From Hyphomicrobiaceae bacterium (GTDB taxonomy: Bacteria > Pseudomonadota > Alphaproteobacteria > Rhizobiales > Xanthobacteraceae), in contig JAJPJB010000023.1 of assembly GCA_021324465.1 (NCBI GenBank), positions 1 through 48,072 on the forward strand: a DNA stretch of 48,072 bases. Reading direction: 5' to 3'. Shown here one piece after another: positions 26,461 through 35,415 of this stretch. The position numbers and the translations under genes are program-made. The stretch's first letter is position 1, and each line of letters starts with the position of its first letter. A model generated the notes under the pieces. That model searched no databases. It was not told where the DNA came from and was given only the letters and a program-made list of their open reading frames with translations.

Positions 26461-27027
26461 ATGGCTAAAAGACAAAAACGCGCTCGCGTCCCCACTGTAC
26501 CGCGGCGGCGGCCGCTTGCCGGAGTCCGCCGGATTGCGCGCCTTCCTGCGCCGCAGCCGCTCGATCTGCGGCATTGCGAGCTGTTTCTGCAAAACGAGGC
26601 GCGGCTGCTCGACGATGGCAAGTTCGATGATTGGCTGGCCTTGTTCACGTCCGAGGCCTGGTACTGGGTGCCGAGCCAGCCGGGACAGGCCGATCCGTTC
26701 GAGACGGTCTCGCTGATCTACGACGACCGCCGCCTGCTCGAGACCCGCGTTCGCCGGCTTGCCAGCCCCCGCATGTATTCGCAGGAGCCGCGCTCGCGCA
26801 CGACCCGCATCATCGGCAATGTCACGATCGAGGAAAGCGGCAAAACCTCCTGCACGGTGCGTTCCAAATTCATGATGATCGAGTACCGGCGCGAGCAGCA
26901 GCGCCTGTTCGGCGGCACCGCCCTGCACGGCCTCGTGCAGGATCAAGGCCGCATCATGATCGCCTGGAAACGCGTTGACCTCGTCAATTGCGACGCGCCG
27001 CTCGACGGCATCACGATTCCGTTTTAG
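26461..27027 (+). CDS. Aromatic-ring-hydroxylating dioxygenase, beta subunit (second system)
   Basis: The 188-residue protein has the NTF2-like small-subunit pattern (LLDDGKFDDWLALFTSEAWYW; AWKRVDLVNCDAPLDG at the end), starting nine bases after the alpha stop. The first 30 residues are basic and proline-rich and not part of the usual fold, so the family start would be nearer residue 34. No alternative start with a ribosome site is visible there. It would assemble with the alpha subunit encoded just upstream. Confidence 0.9.
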   Translation: MAKRQKRARVPTVPRRRPLAGVRRIARLPAPQPLDLRHCELFLQNEARLLDDGKFDDWLALFTSEAWYWVPSQPGQADPFETVSLIYDDRRLLETRVRRLASPRMYSQEPRSRTTRIIGNVTIEESGKTSCTVRSKFMMIEYRREQQRLFGGTALHGLVQDQGRIMIAWKRVDLVNCDAPLDGITIPF

Positions 27028-27179
27028 GATGCGGCGATTTTAACTCGAGAATGCATCGATTGCTCCACTCGCCCTGCGTAAGCAACCCGGCGACTGGATG
27101 CCCGCTTGCTCCGGAATGAGTAGAAGACGCTGGAGCGGACTCGTCCCGCCAATCTCCGTAATCGCGTCGTCCATGCGCC

Positions 27180-28301
27180 TCACGTCCCGGTCGGCCGATG
27201 CAGCGCGGTTCGGGTGCGCTGCCGCACCAGCCATTTGGAGCGGCCGGCAATGCCGAGCGCGAGCGTGCGCATGGCCGGCGGCCACGTTGTCGGCAGGCCG
27301 AGAAAATAGGAGATGCGCTGCGTGTGTTCGGTCAGCGGCCGCTCCTGACGTTCCCAGGTGGCGAGTGCGGATGCAACATCGGTGGTGCGTTCGAGATAGA
27401 CGGCGAGCGAAAGCGCATTCATCATGGCGCAGCCGCCACCCTGGCCGATATTCGGCGGCAAAGCATGCGCGGCATCGCCCACGACCGCGACACGGCCAGC
27501 CGACCAGCGTTTGAGCCTGATCAGGTCGAAGCGATCGTAGCGGCCCTGCTCGCCGATCCGGTCGATCAAAGCCTCAAGATGGGGGAACGCGCGTTTCCAT
27601 TCGGCCTTGCGCACCGGCAAGGCCTTGGCGGCGGCGTCGCTGTCGAGCATGGTCAGCGCGATATAAATATCCGTCTCACTGCACGGTGTGTAGAGCAGCC
27701 GGCGCGTGCCGGACCAGTATTCTATGGTCTTGGCGCCGTCGGTGATTTCGCGTTCCGCGGCGGTCTTGTCGATCAAGAGCCGGGTACAGCCGTCGACCAG
27801 ATATTTGCGCTTTGCAAGCAGGCCGAGGCCCTCGCGCAGACGTGAATTGCTGCCGTCGGCGCAGACAATCAGATCGGCTTTGGCGCTACGTCCATTTGCC
27901 AGTGTCAGTTCGCCGTCCGCACTCGCTGCGACAGCCGTTGAACCGGTCACGATTTCGACGCCGGCGCGCGCGGCCGAGGCTGCCAGCGCATTGATGACAT
28001 TCTGCCGCACGATGCTGAAGACGCGGCTGCCAGCCCAGCGATGCACCGAGATCAGCCGATCGCGGCCGTCGCGCACCTCGCGCGTATGTGCAAACGGCGC
28101 GCCCTTCACCGCGGCATCGTAGGCGCCGACCGCCTCCAGCACGCGCAAGCCGTTCTCGTAGATGTAAATGCCGGCGCCAGTGGTGCGCAGCCGGTCGGCA
28201 CGCTCATGCACGCGCACGCTCCAGCCGCGCTGGGCCAGCGCGCAGGCTGCGGTCAGACCGGCAAATCCTGCGCCAGCGATCTCGGCATGCCGCTTGCTCA
28301 T
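27180..28301 (-). CDS. FAD-dependent aromatic monooxygenase (class A flavoprotein)
   Basis: The 373-residue protein has the FAD-binding GxGxxG (GAGFAGLTAA, residues 9-18 region), a DG-type motif (VCADGSNSRLREGLG) and the GDAAHALPPNIGQGG motif of para-hydroxybenzoate hydroxylase-like enzymes. It would use NAD(P)H and O2 to hydroxylate an aromatic acid, in the manner of salicylate or 6-hydroxynicotinate hydroxylases. It lies alone on the minus strand. Its start codon is the last of four ATG codons carried by a 14-base tandem repeat (28291-28346), an unusual leader described separately. Substrate is unknown. Confidence 0.9.
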   Translation of the reverse strand: MSKRHAEIAGAGFAGLTAACALAQRGWSVRVHERADRLRTTGAGIYIYENGLRVLEAVGAYDAAVKGAPFAHTREVRDGRDRLISVHRWAGSRVFSIVRQNVINALAASAARAGVEIVTGSTAVAASADGELTLANGRSAKADLIVCADGSNSRLREGLGLLAKRKYLVDGCTRLLIDKTAAEREITDGAKTIEYWSGTRRLLYTPCSETDIYIALTMLDSDAAAKALPVRKAEWKRAFPHLEALIDRIGEQGRYDRFDLIRLKRWSAGRVAVVGDAAHALPPNIGQGGGCAMMNALSLAVYLERTTDVASALATWERQERPLTEHTQRISYFLGLPTTWPPAMRTLALGIAGRSKWLVRQRTRTALHRPTGT

Positions 28302-28346
28302 CGCCGCTTGCTCATGACCGCTTGCTCATGACCGCTTGCTCATGAC
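28291..28346 (-). repeat. Four tandem 14-base repeats covering the start of the FAD monooxygenase gene
   Basis: The unit on the plus strand is CGCTTGCTCATGAC, at 28305-28318, 28319-28332 and 28333-28346, with a variant copy (ending TCGC) at 28291-28304. On the minus strand each copy contains ATGAGCAAGCG. Because 14 is not a multiple of three, the extra ATGs are in shifting frames. Each opens a five-codon frame (M-S-K-R then S or R) whose TGA overlaps the next ATG, ending at the true start at 28301. Confidence 0.9.
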
Positions 28347-28456
28347 CGGGTCGCGCATATTCTCATGAGATCGACTGTGCAAAAAAGAGGTGGCTCTTTG
28401 AGGCACGGCGCGTATGATGGCCGCACTGCTGATCTGATCGATCCACGGAGCTGTTC

Positions 28457-28873
28457 ATGGCCCGGCTGCGCCACTTTGCCGTCTGCGTCAACGATCTCGA
28501 CAAGGCTGCGAAATTCTACGAAACCGTCTTCGACCTCAAGCGCATCGACCGCGAGGATCTCGAGATCGGCTCGGCGATCTATATGAGCGACGGCGTGATC
28601 AATCTCGCGCTGCTCAATTTTTCCACCGGCGCCGGCAGCAAAGCCTCGGATCTCAAGGATCCGAAGGGCTTTGTCGGCGCGCACCATTTCGGCTTTCAGG
28701 TCGATGACCTCGCCGAAACCCAGAGGCGCATCGAAGCGAACGGCGGCAAATTCTTCTTCGACCTCGGCGATCAGCGGCACGGCAACTTCGAACGCAAATT
28801 CAAGGATCCCGACGGGGTCATCTTCGATATTTCGCAGAACGGCTGGCAGGGCACCGACGGCTATAAGAAATAA
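28457..28873 (+). CDS. VOC-superfamily (glyoxalase/dioxygenase-fold) protein
   Basis: The 138-residue protein is a single pair of VOC beta-alpha-beta-beta-beta units: RLRHFAVCVNDLDKAAKFYETVF at the N-terminus (first 20-odd residues) and HHFGFQVDDLAETQRRI in the second half. Candidate metal ligands are H6, a histidine in GAHHFGF and an acidic residue in GVIFDIS, where aspartate replaces the commoner glutamate. It could be a small isomerase, lyase or extradiol-type enzyme. It stops four bases from the convergent binding-protein gene. No specific function can be given. Confidence 0.87.
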   Translation: MARLRHFAVCVNDLDKAAKFYETVFDLKRIDREDLEIGSAIYMSDGVINLALLNFSTGAGSKASDLKDPKGFVGAHHFGFQVDDLAETQRRIEANGGKFFFDLGDQRHGNFERKFKDPDGVIFDISQNGWQGTDGYKK

Positions 28874-28876
28874 CCG

Positions 28877-29899
28877 TCACTGCACGAATTGGTTGGTGTA
28901 GAGGTCATCGACCGGCGACTTTTTCTGGATGATGCCTTTGGCGAGATAGAAGTCCTGCAGATTGGCGAGCCGCTGCGGATCGATCGCGCCGAGCACTTTC
29001 TGACCCGGATAGACCAGACGGTCGTAATAGGAAAACGCCTCCTTCACCTGGCCTTCCTTGCCGTTCCACTCAGGCACGAATCTCACGAAGTCGGTCGCGG
29101 CCGCCGCCGGATCGTCCATGATGTCCTTCATGCCGTGCAGCGCCGCCTTGACGAAGGCGCGCACCATGTCCGGCTTGTCCCTGATGATCTGATCGGAGGC
29201 GGCGATTGCCTGCGCCATGTGCGGAAAAAATTCGTCGGTCGGCAGCACTTTGATGGAAACACCCGCGGCCTCGACCGGCGGAATCCAGTCCGGCACGCCG
29301 GCCATGCCGACCGACTTGCCGGTGGCGACCATTTGCCAGACGCCCACCGGACCGGCCGCCTGAATATCGACGTCGTCCTTGCTCAGGCCCGCGCTCGCCA
29401 GCAAGCCGAGCAGCGCATAGAAGGTCGTGTCCTGGTAGGACATCACAGTGATCGTCTTGCCTTTCAGATCAGCCGGCTTGCTGATGCCGGAATCGGCGCG
29501 GACGACGAGCTGCATGAAACCCTTGCCGCCGAACACCGCGACCATTTTCACCGGCACCCCGTTCTGCCGCACGATGATCGGCGCGTCGGCGACGATGCCG
29601 CCGAGCGGCACATTGCCGGCACCAACTTCCTTGGCGACGTCGACGCCGCCGCGCCCGACCGCGTAAGTCACGTCAAGCCCGGCCTGCGCGAAATAGCCCT
29701 TGCCCTTGGCCAGCTGGATCGGGCCGAAGGCCGGCAGCAGCGGGGGTGCGGGGAACAAATAGGTGATCTTTTCATCCGCCCGCGCCGGCGATGCAGAGTC
29801 CAAGATGCCAAGGCCGGCGCCGAAGCCAGCGCCAAGACCCAGCCCGATACCGGACAGGCTCCCCAGAACGGTGCGGCGAGAAAATCTGGGATCGAACAT
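28877..29899 (-). CDS. NitT/TauT-type ABC transporter substrate-binding protein with Tat signal
   Basis: The 340-residue protein begins MFDPRFSRRTVLGSLSGIG, a twin-arginine signal followed by a hydrophobic glycine-rich stretch and a likely cleavage at SPARA-DEK. AAGGAG lies six bases before the ATG at 29899. The mature part is an NMT1/THI5-like type II binding fold (FGPIQLAKGKGYFAQAGLDVTY; GKTITVMSYQDTT). It delivers a ligand to the ATPase and permease encoded divergently from 30064. Export of a folded binding protein by Tat is less common than by Sec for this family. Ligand unknown. Confidence 0.9.
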   Translation of the reverse strand: MFDPRFSRRTVLGSLSGIGLGLGAGFGAGLGILDSASPARADEKITYLFPAPPLLPAFGPIQLAKGKGYFAQAGLDVTYAVGRGGVDVAKEVGAGNVPLGGIVADAPIIVRQNGVPVKMVAVFGGKGFMQLVVRADSGISKPADLKGKTITVMSYQDTTFYALLGLLASAGLSKDDVDIQAAGPVGVWQMVATGKSVGMAGVPDWIPPVEAAGVSIKVLPTDEFFPHMAQAIAASDQIIRDKPDMVRAFVKAALHGMKDIMDDPAAAATDFVRFVPEWNGKEGQVKEAFSYYDRLVYPGQKVLGAIDPQRLANLQDFYLAKGIIQKKSPVDDLYTNQFVQ

Positions 29900-29990
29900 G
29901 ATTGGCTCCTTCATGGGCAGGAAGGCGGCGGAAGACACAGCGATCTGCCCTAAAGCGACCCCGGTCTTTGCACTCCGTCTTGCACCGATC

Positions 29991-30019
29991 TTGGCACTAT
30001 ACTTGTATACTTGTCTAAT
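29991..30019 (+). promoter_or_regulatory. Sigma70-type promoter with TATAC-TT-GTATA operator in the spacer
   Basis: TTGGCA (29991-29996) and TCTAAT (30014-30019) are 17 bases apart, five of six matches to each consensus, about 45 bases before the ATPase start at 30064. The spacer contains the inverted repeat TATAC-TT-GTATA (29998-30009) and a tandem direct repeat ATACTTGT (29999-30014). TTGTATAC-type words are typical of GntR-family operators. The site lies between divergent genes of one importer, so it may control both. No GntR gene is in the window. Confidence 0.5.
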
Positions 30020-30063
30020 CTGGGCGGCGACACGCGCGCAATCGGCCCAAACAATCAGCCTGG

Positions 30064-30879
30064 ATGGTCGAATTGTCCGTCGTCCGTCTCGAATATAGCA
30101 ATGTGACGATGCGCTTTGCGCAAAGCGGCCGCGGCACACTGACGGCAGTGCGCGACGTGAGCTTTGCGGTCCACGATGGCGAGGTTGTCTCGCTAATCGG
30201 GCCGAGCGGTTGCGGCAAAAGCACGCTTCTCAATATCGGCTCCGGCCTGACCGCGCCCAGCGCGGGCATCGCGCTGGTCGACGGCGAACGCGTCGAAGGC
30301 GCCAATGCCCATGTCGCCTTCATGCTGCAAAAGGATCTGCTGTTGCCGTGGCGCACGGTTGCCGAGAACGTCATGTTGGGCGTCGAGATTCAGCGCCTGC
30401 CCTTGGCGGAGCGCAAGAAACGCGCCGAAAAGCTCCTCGCCAGTTTCAACCTCGCCGAGTTCTCGGCCCACTATCCGCACCAATTGTCCGGCGGCATGCG
30501 CCAGCGCATAGCGCTCGCGCGCACGCTGGCCGTCGACCCGCACGTGCTCCTGCTCGACGAACCATTTTCGGCAGTCGATGCGCAAACGAGGATGGTTCTG
30601 CAGCGCGATCTCGCGCAGACGCTCAGCAAAGCGCGCAAGACCGCGCTCCTGATTACGCACGATTTGCTCGAGGCAGTGACGCTGTCCGATCGCGTTCTGG
30701 TCATGAGCGCGCGGCCCGGGACCATCATCGACGAAATCGCGATCGATCTGCCGCACCGCGACGATCCATTCGCGCGACGTCATGATCCCAAGGTGAACGA
30801 CTACGCCGCCCGGCTGATGGATCGCCTTGAGATCAGTCGCGTTGCGATCGAAAGCCAAGCGGCGGAAGGTGCAGCATGA
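30064..30879 (+). CDS. NitT/TauT-type ABC transporter ATP-binding protein
   Basis: The 271-residue protein is a complete SsuB/TauB-type ATPase: Walker A GPSGCGKST (residues 46-54), Q-loop FMLQKDLLLPW, signature LSGGMRQR (141-148), Walker B LLLLDEPFSAVDAQTR and H-loop LITHDLLEA. It overlaps the permease gene as ATGA. No good ribosome site precedes the ATG at 30064, so initiation a few codons away is possible. It is an intact reference for the damaged paralogue at 43117-43692, and could in principle energise that importer too. Confidence 0.92.
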   Translation: MVELSVVRLEYSNVTMRFAQSGRGTLTAVRDVSFAVHDGEVVSLIGPSGCGKSTLLNIGSGLTAPSAGIALVDGERVEGANAHVAFMLQKDLLLPWRTVAENVMLGVEIQRLPLAERKKRAEKLLASFNLAEFSAHYPHQLSGGMRQRIALARTLAVDPHVLLLDEPFSAVDAQTRMVLQRDLAQTLSKARKTALLITHDLLEAVTLSDRVLVMSARPGTIIDEIAIDLPHRDDPFARRHDPKVNDYAARLMDRLEISRVAIESQAAEGAA

Positions 30880-31673
30880 GCGGGCACACGCGCGTCTCGC
30901 AGGTTCGCCGCGGCGCACCTGCAAGCCTGGCGCTGCTCGCGGCGTTTTTTGCCGCCTGGCAATGGGGGCCAAGCCTGTTCGGCATTCCAAGCTTTATCGT
31001 GCCACCGCTGACCATGGTCGCCCGCGAATTCGTGCATGCCTGGCAATTCGACCATCTGTTGTTCCATACCGGCGTCACCGTGGCCGAAGTCCTGGTCGGC
31101 TTCGCGCTCGGCAGCCTGTTCGGTGCTTTCGTCGGATATCTGCTCGGCATGTCGCCGACGGCAGAATTCGTGCTTTCCCCTTATCTGCTGGCGCTGCAGA
31201 TTGCGCCAAAAGTCGCCTTCGCGCCGCTGTTCATCCTGTGGATGGGTTTCACCGTCTATCCAAAAATTCTGGTTGCGGTTCTGATCGTGTTCTTTCCGGT
31301 CATGGTCAACGTGCTGACCGCGATCCGCGGCGTCGACCCCGACCTGATCAATCTCGCGCGCTCCTTCAAAGCGACGCGCGCGCAGATTTTTTGGTTGATC
31401 GAGTTCCCGACCTCAATGCCGCCGATGTTTGCGGGACTGCGCATCGGCTCGACGCTGGCTGTGGTCGGCGTGGTGGTCGGCGAACTGGTCGGCGGCAATA
31501 CCGGACTTGGCTATCTTCTGACCTTCGGCGAGGGCCAGGCCAATACGCCGATGGTGTTCGTGTCCATTGTGATGCTCACGCTCGTCGGCGGCGTCGCCTA
31601 TCTCGGCGTCATCCTGGTGGAACGGCGTGTGCTGCACTATCTGCCGGCGCGGTCGGCGAACCGGGGCCTTTAG
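30876..31673 (+). CDS. NitT/TauT-type ABC transporter permease
   Basis: The 265-residue hydrophobic protein has the BPD permease block, with the coupling-helix region [23 protein letters not shown] (EAA-loop, about residues 150-172) and [21 protein letters not shown] after it. It forms the inner-membrane channel with the ATPase encoded upstream (ATGA overlap) and the Tat-exported binding protein encoded divergently. The 214-base region after it separates it from the aminobenzoyl-CoA operon. Confidence 0.92.
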   Translation: MSGHTRVSQVRRGAPASLALLAAFFAAWQWGPSLFGIPSFIVPPLTMVAREFVHAWQFDHLLFHTGVTVAEVLVGFALGSLFGAFVGYLLGMSPTAEFVLSPYLLALQIAPKVAFAPLFILWMGFTVYPKILVAVLIVFFPVMVNVLTAIRGVDPDLINLARSFKATRAQIFWLIEFPTSMPPMFAGLRIGSTLAVVGVVVGELVGGNTGLGYLLTFGEGQANTPMVFVSIVMLTLVGGVAYLGVILVERRVLHYLPARSANRGL

Positions 31674-31800
31674 TTCCTTCTATGCCGTCCTGCCGGCCTG
31701 CCGTTTCTTGGGATTGATAACTCAAGGTATTGTTTTCTCTCGGCTTTTATCATGCGCCGGCATCAAAGTTCCACGCTGCCCCGCGGCCTTTGAAAATCGC

Positions 31801-31826
31801 TTCAAACTTGAACGTTCAAGCTTGAA
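31801..31826. promoter_or_regulatory. 26-base near-perfect palindrome upstream of the aminobenzoyl-CoA operon
   Basis: The site reads TTCAAACTTGAAC then GTTCAAGCTTGAA. The two 13-base arms are inverted repeats with a single mismatched pair, centred between 31813 and 31814. It lies 62 bases before the operon's first start codon at 31888, in an AT-rich island. Size and symmetry fit a MarR dimer site, and a MarR gene lies in the operon (34939). I could not place a convincing -35/-10 pair. Confidence 0.6.
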
Positions 31827-31887
31827 ATATTTGGCCGTGGGTGCCATGCTCCGCGACTCACATGGCTCAACCCAAGGGCGGCATCGC

Positions 31888-34179
31888 ATGAAGATCGCTT
31901 GCCTCGGAGGCGGCCCGGCTGGCCTTTATTTCGCGATCAGCATGAAGCTGCGCGACGCCGCCCACGACATCACCGTGTTCGAGCGCAACCGGCCCGACGA
32001 TACGTTCGGCTGGGGCGTGGTGTTTTCCGACGAGACGTTTGACAACATCACCGCCAACGACCCGCTCAGCGCCGAAATGATCCGTTCCCATTTCGCCTAT
32101 TGGGACGACATCGCCGTGCATTATCGCGGACAGCGCATCGTCTCGGGCGGCCACGGCTTCTCCGGCATCGCTCGCAAAAAGCTGTTGATGCTGCTGCAGG
32201 AGCGCGCGCGGGCGCTCGGCGTGGACCTTCGTTTCCAGACTGAGATCGCAAGCGCCGGCGCGCTGGCCAAAGACCATGATCTCGTGATCGCCGCGGACGG
32301 GCTGAATTCAAGGACACGCAGCGAATTCGCCGAACATTTCAAGCCCGCCGTCGACACCCGCAAGAACAAATTTGTCTGGCTCGGCACGAATCAAAAATTC
32401 GACGACGCCTTCACCTTCATCTTCGAAGAAACCGAGAACGGCTGGATCTGGGCGCACGCCTACCAGTTCGATACCGGTACCGCCACCTTCATCGTCGAAT
32501 GCTCGCCTGCGACCTGGGACAAATTCGGCTTCGGCGCGATGAGCCAGGAGGAAAGCTGCCGCGCCTGCGAACGCATCTTTGCAAAATATCTCGGCGGTCA
32601 TCGGCTGATGTCGAATGCGGCGCATCTGCGCGGCTCGGCCTGGCTGAATTTTCCCCGCGTGCTGTGCGAGAAGTGGTCGTACCGCAACATCGCGCTGATG
32701 GGCGACGCCGCCGCCACGGCGCATTTTTCCATCGGTTCGGGCACCAAGCTTGCCATGGAGAGCGCAGTCGCGATGGCGAATTATCTGCACAGCGAGCCGA
32801 CATTGCACGCTGCATTTTCGAAATATGAGGAGGCGCGCCGCACCGAAGTGCTGCGTCTGCAGTCCGCGGCGCGCAATTCGCTGGAATGGTTCGAGGATGT
32901 CGAGCGCTATCTGCATCTCGACCCGATTCAGTTCAACTATTCGCTGCTGACGCGCTCGCAGCGCATCAGCCACGAAAACTTGCGGCTGCGCGACAAGAAA
33001 TGGCTCGAAGGCGCCGAAGCCTGGTTTCAGCGGCTCGCCGGCGCAAGCGACAATGTCGTGCGGCGGCCGATGTTCGCGCCGTTTCGGCTGCGCGATCTGC
33101 GGCTGAAGAACCGCGTCGTCGTCTCGCCGATGGCGCAATACAAGGCGGTCGATGGCTGCCCGACCGATTGGCATTTGGTACACTATGGCGAGCGCGCCAA
33201 GGGCGGCGCGGGTCTGGTCTGCATCGAGATGACCTGCGTGAGCGCGGAAGGCCGCATCACGCCCGGCTGCACCGGCATGTACGCGCCGAAACATGAGGCG
33301 GCCTGGAAGCGCATTGTCGACTTTGTCCATGCCGAGACTGATGCAAAAATCTGTTGCCAGCTCGGCCATTCGGGCGCCAAGGGCTCGACCCAGCTCGGCT
33401 GGGAGGAAATGGACGCGCCACTGAAGGACGGCAACTGGCCGCTGATGTCGGCCTCTGCCACCGCATGGTCGGATCGCAACCAGCGCGCGCGCGCGATGAC
33501 GCGCGCCGATATGGACTGCGTGCGCGAGCAATTCGTGTCGGCTGCGAAAATGGCGCAGCGCGCCGGTTTCGACATGCTCGAAATTCATTGCGCGCACGGC
33601 TATCTGCTCTCTTCTTTCATCACGCCGCTGACCAATTTGCGCACTGACGAATATGGCGGCTCGCTCGAGAATCGCATGCGCTATCCGCTTGAAATCTTCC
33701 ATGCGGTGCGCGAAGTGTGGCCGGCAGAGAAACCGATCTCCGTCCGTATCTCCGCGAACGACTGGGTCGGCGAAAGCGGCATCCAGCCGCCGGACGCAGT
33801 CGCCATCGCGCGCATGCTGCAGGAGGCCGGTGTCGACATTTGCGACGTGTCCGCCGGGCAGACCTCGATCCATGCGCGCCCGGTCTATGGCCGCATGTTT
33901 CAGACGCCGTTCTCCGATCGTATCCGCAACGAGACCGGCATGGCGACCATGGCGGTCGGCAATATCTTCGATCCGGATCACGTCAACTCGATCCTGATGG
34001 CCGGCCGCGCCGATCTGGTGTGCCTGGCGCGGCCGCATCTCGCCGATCCGTACTGGACGCTACACGCCGCGGCAAGGCTCGGCGAACGCTGCGAGGCCTG
34101 GCCGCTGCCCTATCTCGCGGGACGCGATCAGCTTTACCGCCTTTCAGGCAATCCGGAGCCGACGCCAAGCACGGTATGA
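31888..34179 (+). CDS. 2-aminobenzoyl-CoA monooxygenase/reductase-like bifunctional flavoprotein (or salicylyl-CoA 5-hydroxylase)
   Basis: The 763-residue protein starts [15 protein letters not shown] at the ATG at 31888. Residues 1 to about 380 form a class A FAD monooxygenase ([42 protein letters not shown]). Residues about 395-760 form an old-yellow-enzyme NADH:flavin oxidoreductase ([54 protein letters not shown]). This fusion is known from 2-aminobenzoyl-CoA monooxygenase/reductase of Azoarcus evansii, which hydroxylates the ring and then reduces it, and from salicylyl-CoA 5-hydroxylases. The aryl-CoA ligase, hydratase and dehydrogenase genes downstream support CoA-bound aerobic ring degradation. 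The aminobenzoyl assignment over salicylyl is inference. Confidence 0.88.
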   Translation: MKIACLGGGPAGLYFAISMKLRDAAHDITVFERNRPDDTFGWGVVFSDETFDNITANDPLSAEMIRSHFAYWDDIAVHYRGQRIVSGGHGFSGIARKKLLMLLQERARALGVDLRFQTEIASAGALAKDHDLVIAADGLNSRTRSEFAEHFKPAVDTRKNKFVWLGTNQKFDDAFTFIFEETENGWIWAHAYQFDTGTATFIVECSPATWDKFGFGAMSQEESCRACERIFAKYLGGHRLMSNAAHLRGSAWLNFPRVLCEKWSYRNIALMGDAAATAHFSIGSGTKLAMESAVAMANYLHSEPTLHAAFSKYEEARRTEVLRLQSAARNSLEWFEDVERYLHLDPIQFNYSLLTRSQRISHENLRLRDKKWLEGAEAWFQRLAGASDNVVRRPMFAPFRLRDLRLKNRVVVSPMAQYKAVDGCPTDWHLVHYGERAKGGAGLVCIEMTCVSAEGRITPGCTGMYAPKHEAAWKRIVDFVHAETDAKICCQLGHSGAKGSTQLGWEEMDAPLKDGNWPLMSASATAWSDRNQRARAMTRADMDCVREQFVSAAKMAQRAGFDMLEIHCAHGYLLSSFITPLTNLRTDEYGGSLENRMRYPLEIFHAVREVWPAEKPISVRISANDWVGESGIQPPDAVAIARMLQEAGVDICDVSAGQTSIHARPVYGRMFQTPFSDRIRNETGMATMAVGNIFDPDHVNSILMAGRADLVCLARPHLADPYWTLHAAARLGERCEAWPLPYLAGRDQLYRLSGNPEPTPSTV

Positions 34180-34180
34180 G

Positions 34181-34945
34181 ATGACAGACCTTGCCGGGAA
34201 ACACGCGCTGGTGACAGGAGGCGGCAGCGGCATAGGCGCGAGCATCGCCAAGACGCTGGCGCGCGCCGGCGCCCAGGTCATGATCGCCGGCCGGCGCAAG
34301 GAGGCGCTTGAGCAAACGGCAGCCTGCGCCGCCAATATGTCCGCCATCGTCGCCGACGTCACCGATCAGGATTCGATCGCAAAGCTGTACCGATACGCGG
34401 AGACCGTGCATGGAGCCTTCGATATCGTCGTCGCCAATGCAGGCAGTGCCGAGAGCGCGCCGGCGGAACAGATCACGCCCGCCCGTTGGAGCAAGACGCT
34501 CGACGTCAATCTCACCGGCGCCTTCTTTTCGGTAAAGCCGGCGCTTGCCGGTATGCGTGCCCGCGGCTGGGGGCGTATCATCTTCATTGCCTCGACCGCC
34601 GGCCTGAAAGGCTATGCGTATGTCGCCGCCTATGTCGCGGCCAAGCATGGCGTGGTCGGTCTCGCCCGCGCTTTGGCGGTGGAGACCGCAAAGGACGGCA
34701 TCACCGTCAATGCTGTCTGCCCCGGCTACACCGAAACGCCGTTGCTCGAGCAAGCGGTGCGCCGCATCGCGCTGAAGACCGGGCGCAGCGAGGCCGAGGC
34801 CCGCCATGCCGTTATGGCCAGCAACCCGCAAGGCCGCATCATTGCCCCGCAAGAGATTGCCAATGTCGTGCTCTGGCTCTGCGCCGCCGAGAGCGCCGCC
34901 ATTACCGGCCAGGCGATTTCCGTATCAGGAGGTGAAACATGGTAA
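34181..34945 (+). CDS. SDR-family 3-hydroxyacyl-CoA-type dehydrogenase
   Basis: The 254-residue protein is a classical SDR: TGGGSGIGAS, NAGSAES, catalytic serine in IASTAGLKG, YVAAK, and VCPGYTETPL. It starts one base after the upstream stop and overlaps the MarR gene by seven bases. In this operon it most likely oxidises a 3-hydroxyacyl-CoA or ring hydroxyl formed after ring reduction. Its active-site residues are complete, unlike the SDR at 2514. Confidence 0.88.
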   Translation: MTDLAGKHALVTGGGSGIGASIAKTLARAGAQVMIAGRRKEALEQTAACAANMSAIVADVTDQDSIAKLYRYAETVHGAFDIVVANAGSAESAPAEQITPARWSKTLDVNLTGAFFSVKPALAGMRARGWGRIIFIASTAGLKGYAYVAAYVAAKHGVVGLARALAVETAKDGITVNAVCPGYTETPLLEQAVRRIALKTGRSEAEARHAVMASNPQGRIIAPQEIANVVLWLCAAESAAITGQAISVSGGETW

Positions 34946-35415
34946 GTGCGCCGTTGCCGGCGGAGGGCCGCGAGGCCGAGAGCAAAGCGCGGCTGCGCCT
35001 GTGGATCAGGCTGCTACGCGCCAGCCGTCAGATCGAGAAGATCACGCGCGAGCGCCTCAAATCGCAATTCAATGCGACGCTGCCGCGCTTCGACGTGATG
35101 GCTGCGCTCTATCGCCGGCCCAACGGCATGCTGATGAGCGAGATATCGCGGTTTCTCATGGTCTCGAACGGCAATGTCACCGGCATTGTCGACCGGCTGG
35201 TGTGCGACGGTTTTGTCGCGCGCTCGCAACGCGACGGCGACCGCCGCACCTCTTTCGTGCGGCTGACGCGAAAAGGCCGCGCTGCCTTTGCCGAAATGGC
35301 GGCGGCGCATGAGGGCTGGATCGACGAACTGCTCGGCGGCATCCCGGTGCGCGAGGCCGAGCAACTGTCGGCCAAGCTGAAGCTATTCAAGAGCGGCTGG
35401 GAGGGCGAAGCGTGA
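34939..35415 (+). CDS. MarR-family transcriptional regulator, probable regulator of the aminobenzoyl-CoA operon
   Basis: The 158-residue winged-helix protein has dimerisation helices ([17 protein letters not shown]), helix-turn-helix ([18 protein letters not shown]), wing ([13 protein letters not shown]) and C-terminal helices with AAHEGW. It is a paralogue of the MarR protein at 6443-6958. It lies inside the operon, overlapping the SDR gene before it and joined as GTGA to the hydratase after it, so it is probably autoregulated. The palindrome at 31801-31826 is the obvious candidate target. Related MarR regulators of aromatic-CoA pathways respond to aryl-CoA esters. Confidence 0.9.
   Translation: MVSAPLPAEGREAESKARLRLWIRLLRASRQIEKITRERLKSQFNATLPRFDVMAALYRRPNGMLMSEISRFLMVSNGNVTGIVDRLVCDGFVARSQRDGDRRTSFVRLTRKGRAAFAEMAAAHEGWIDELLGGIPVREAEQLSAKLKLFKSGWEGEA

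Noticed and set aside
27050-27115. A stretch in the 27028-27179 gap (ACTGGATGCCCGCTTGCTCC...) resembling the short dispersed intergenic repeats of rhizobia
   Set aside because: Only one copy is seen in the window and the match is from memory, so it is not called as a repeat.
28291-28346. The 14-base tandem repeat as a CRISPR remnant
   Set aside because: There are no spacers, the unit is too short and no cas genes are near.
28361-28370. Palindrome TCTCATGAGA before the VOC gene
   Set aside because: It is short, adjacent to the GCTCATGAC repeats and may be a by-product of them; nothing links it to a promoter.
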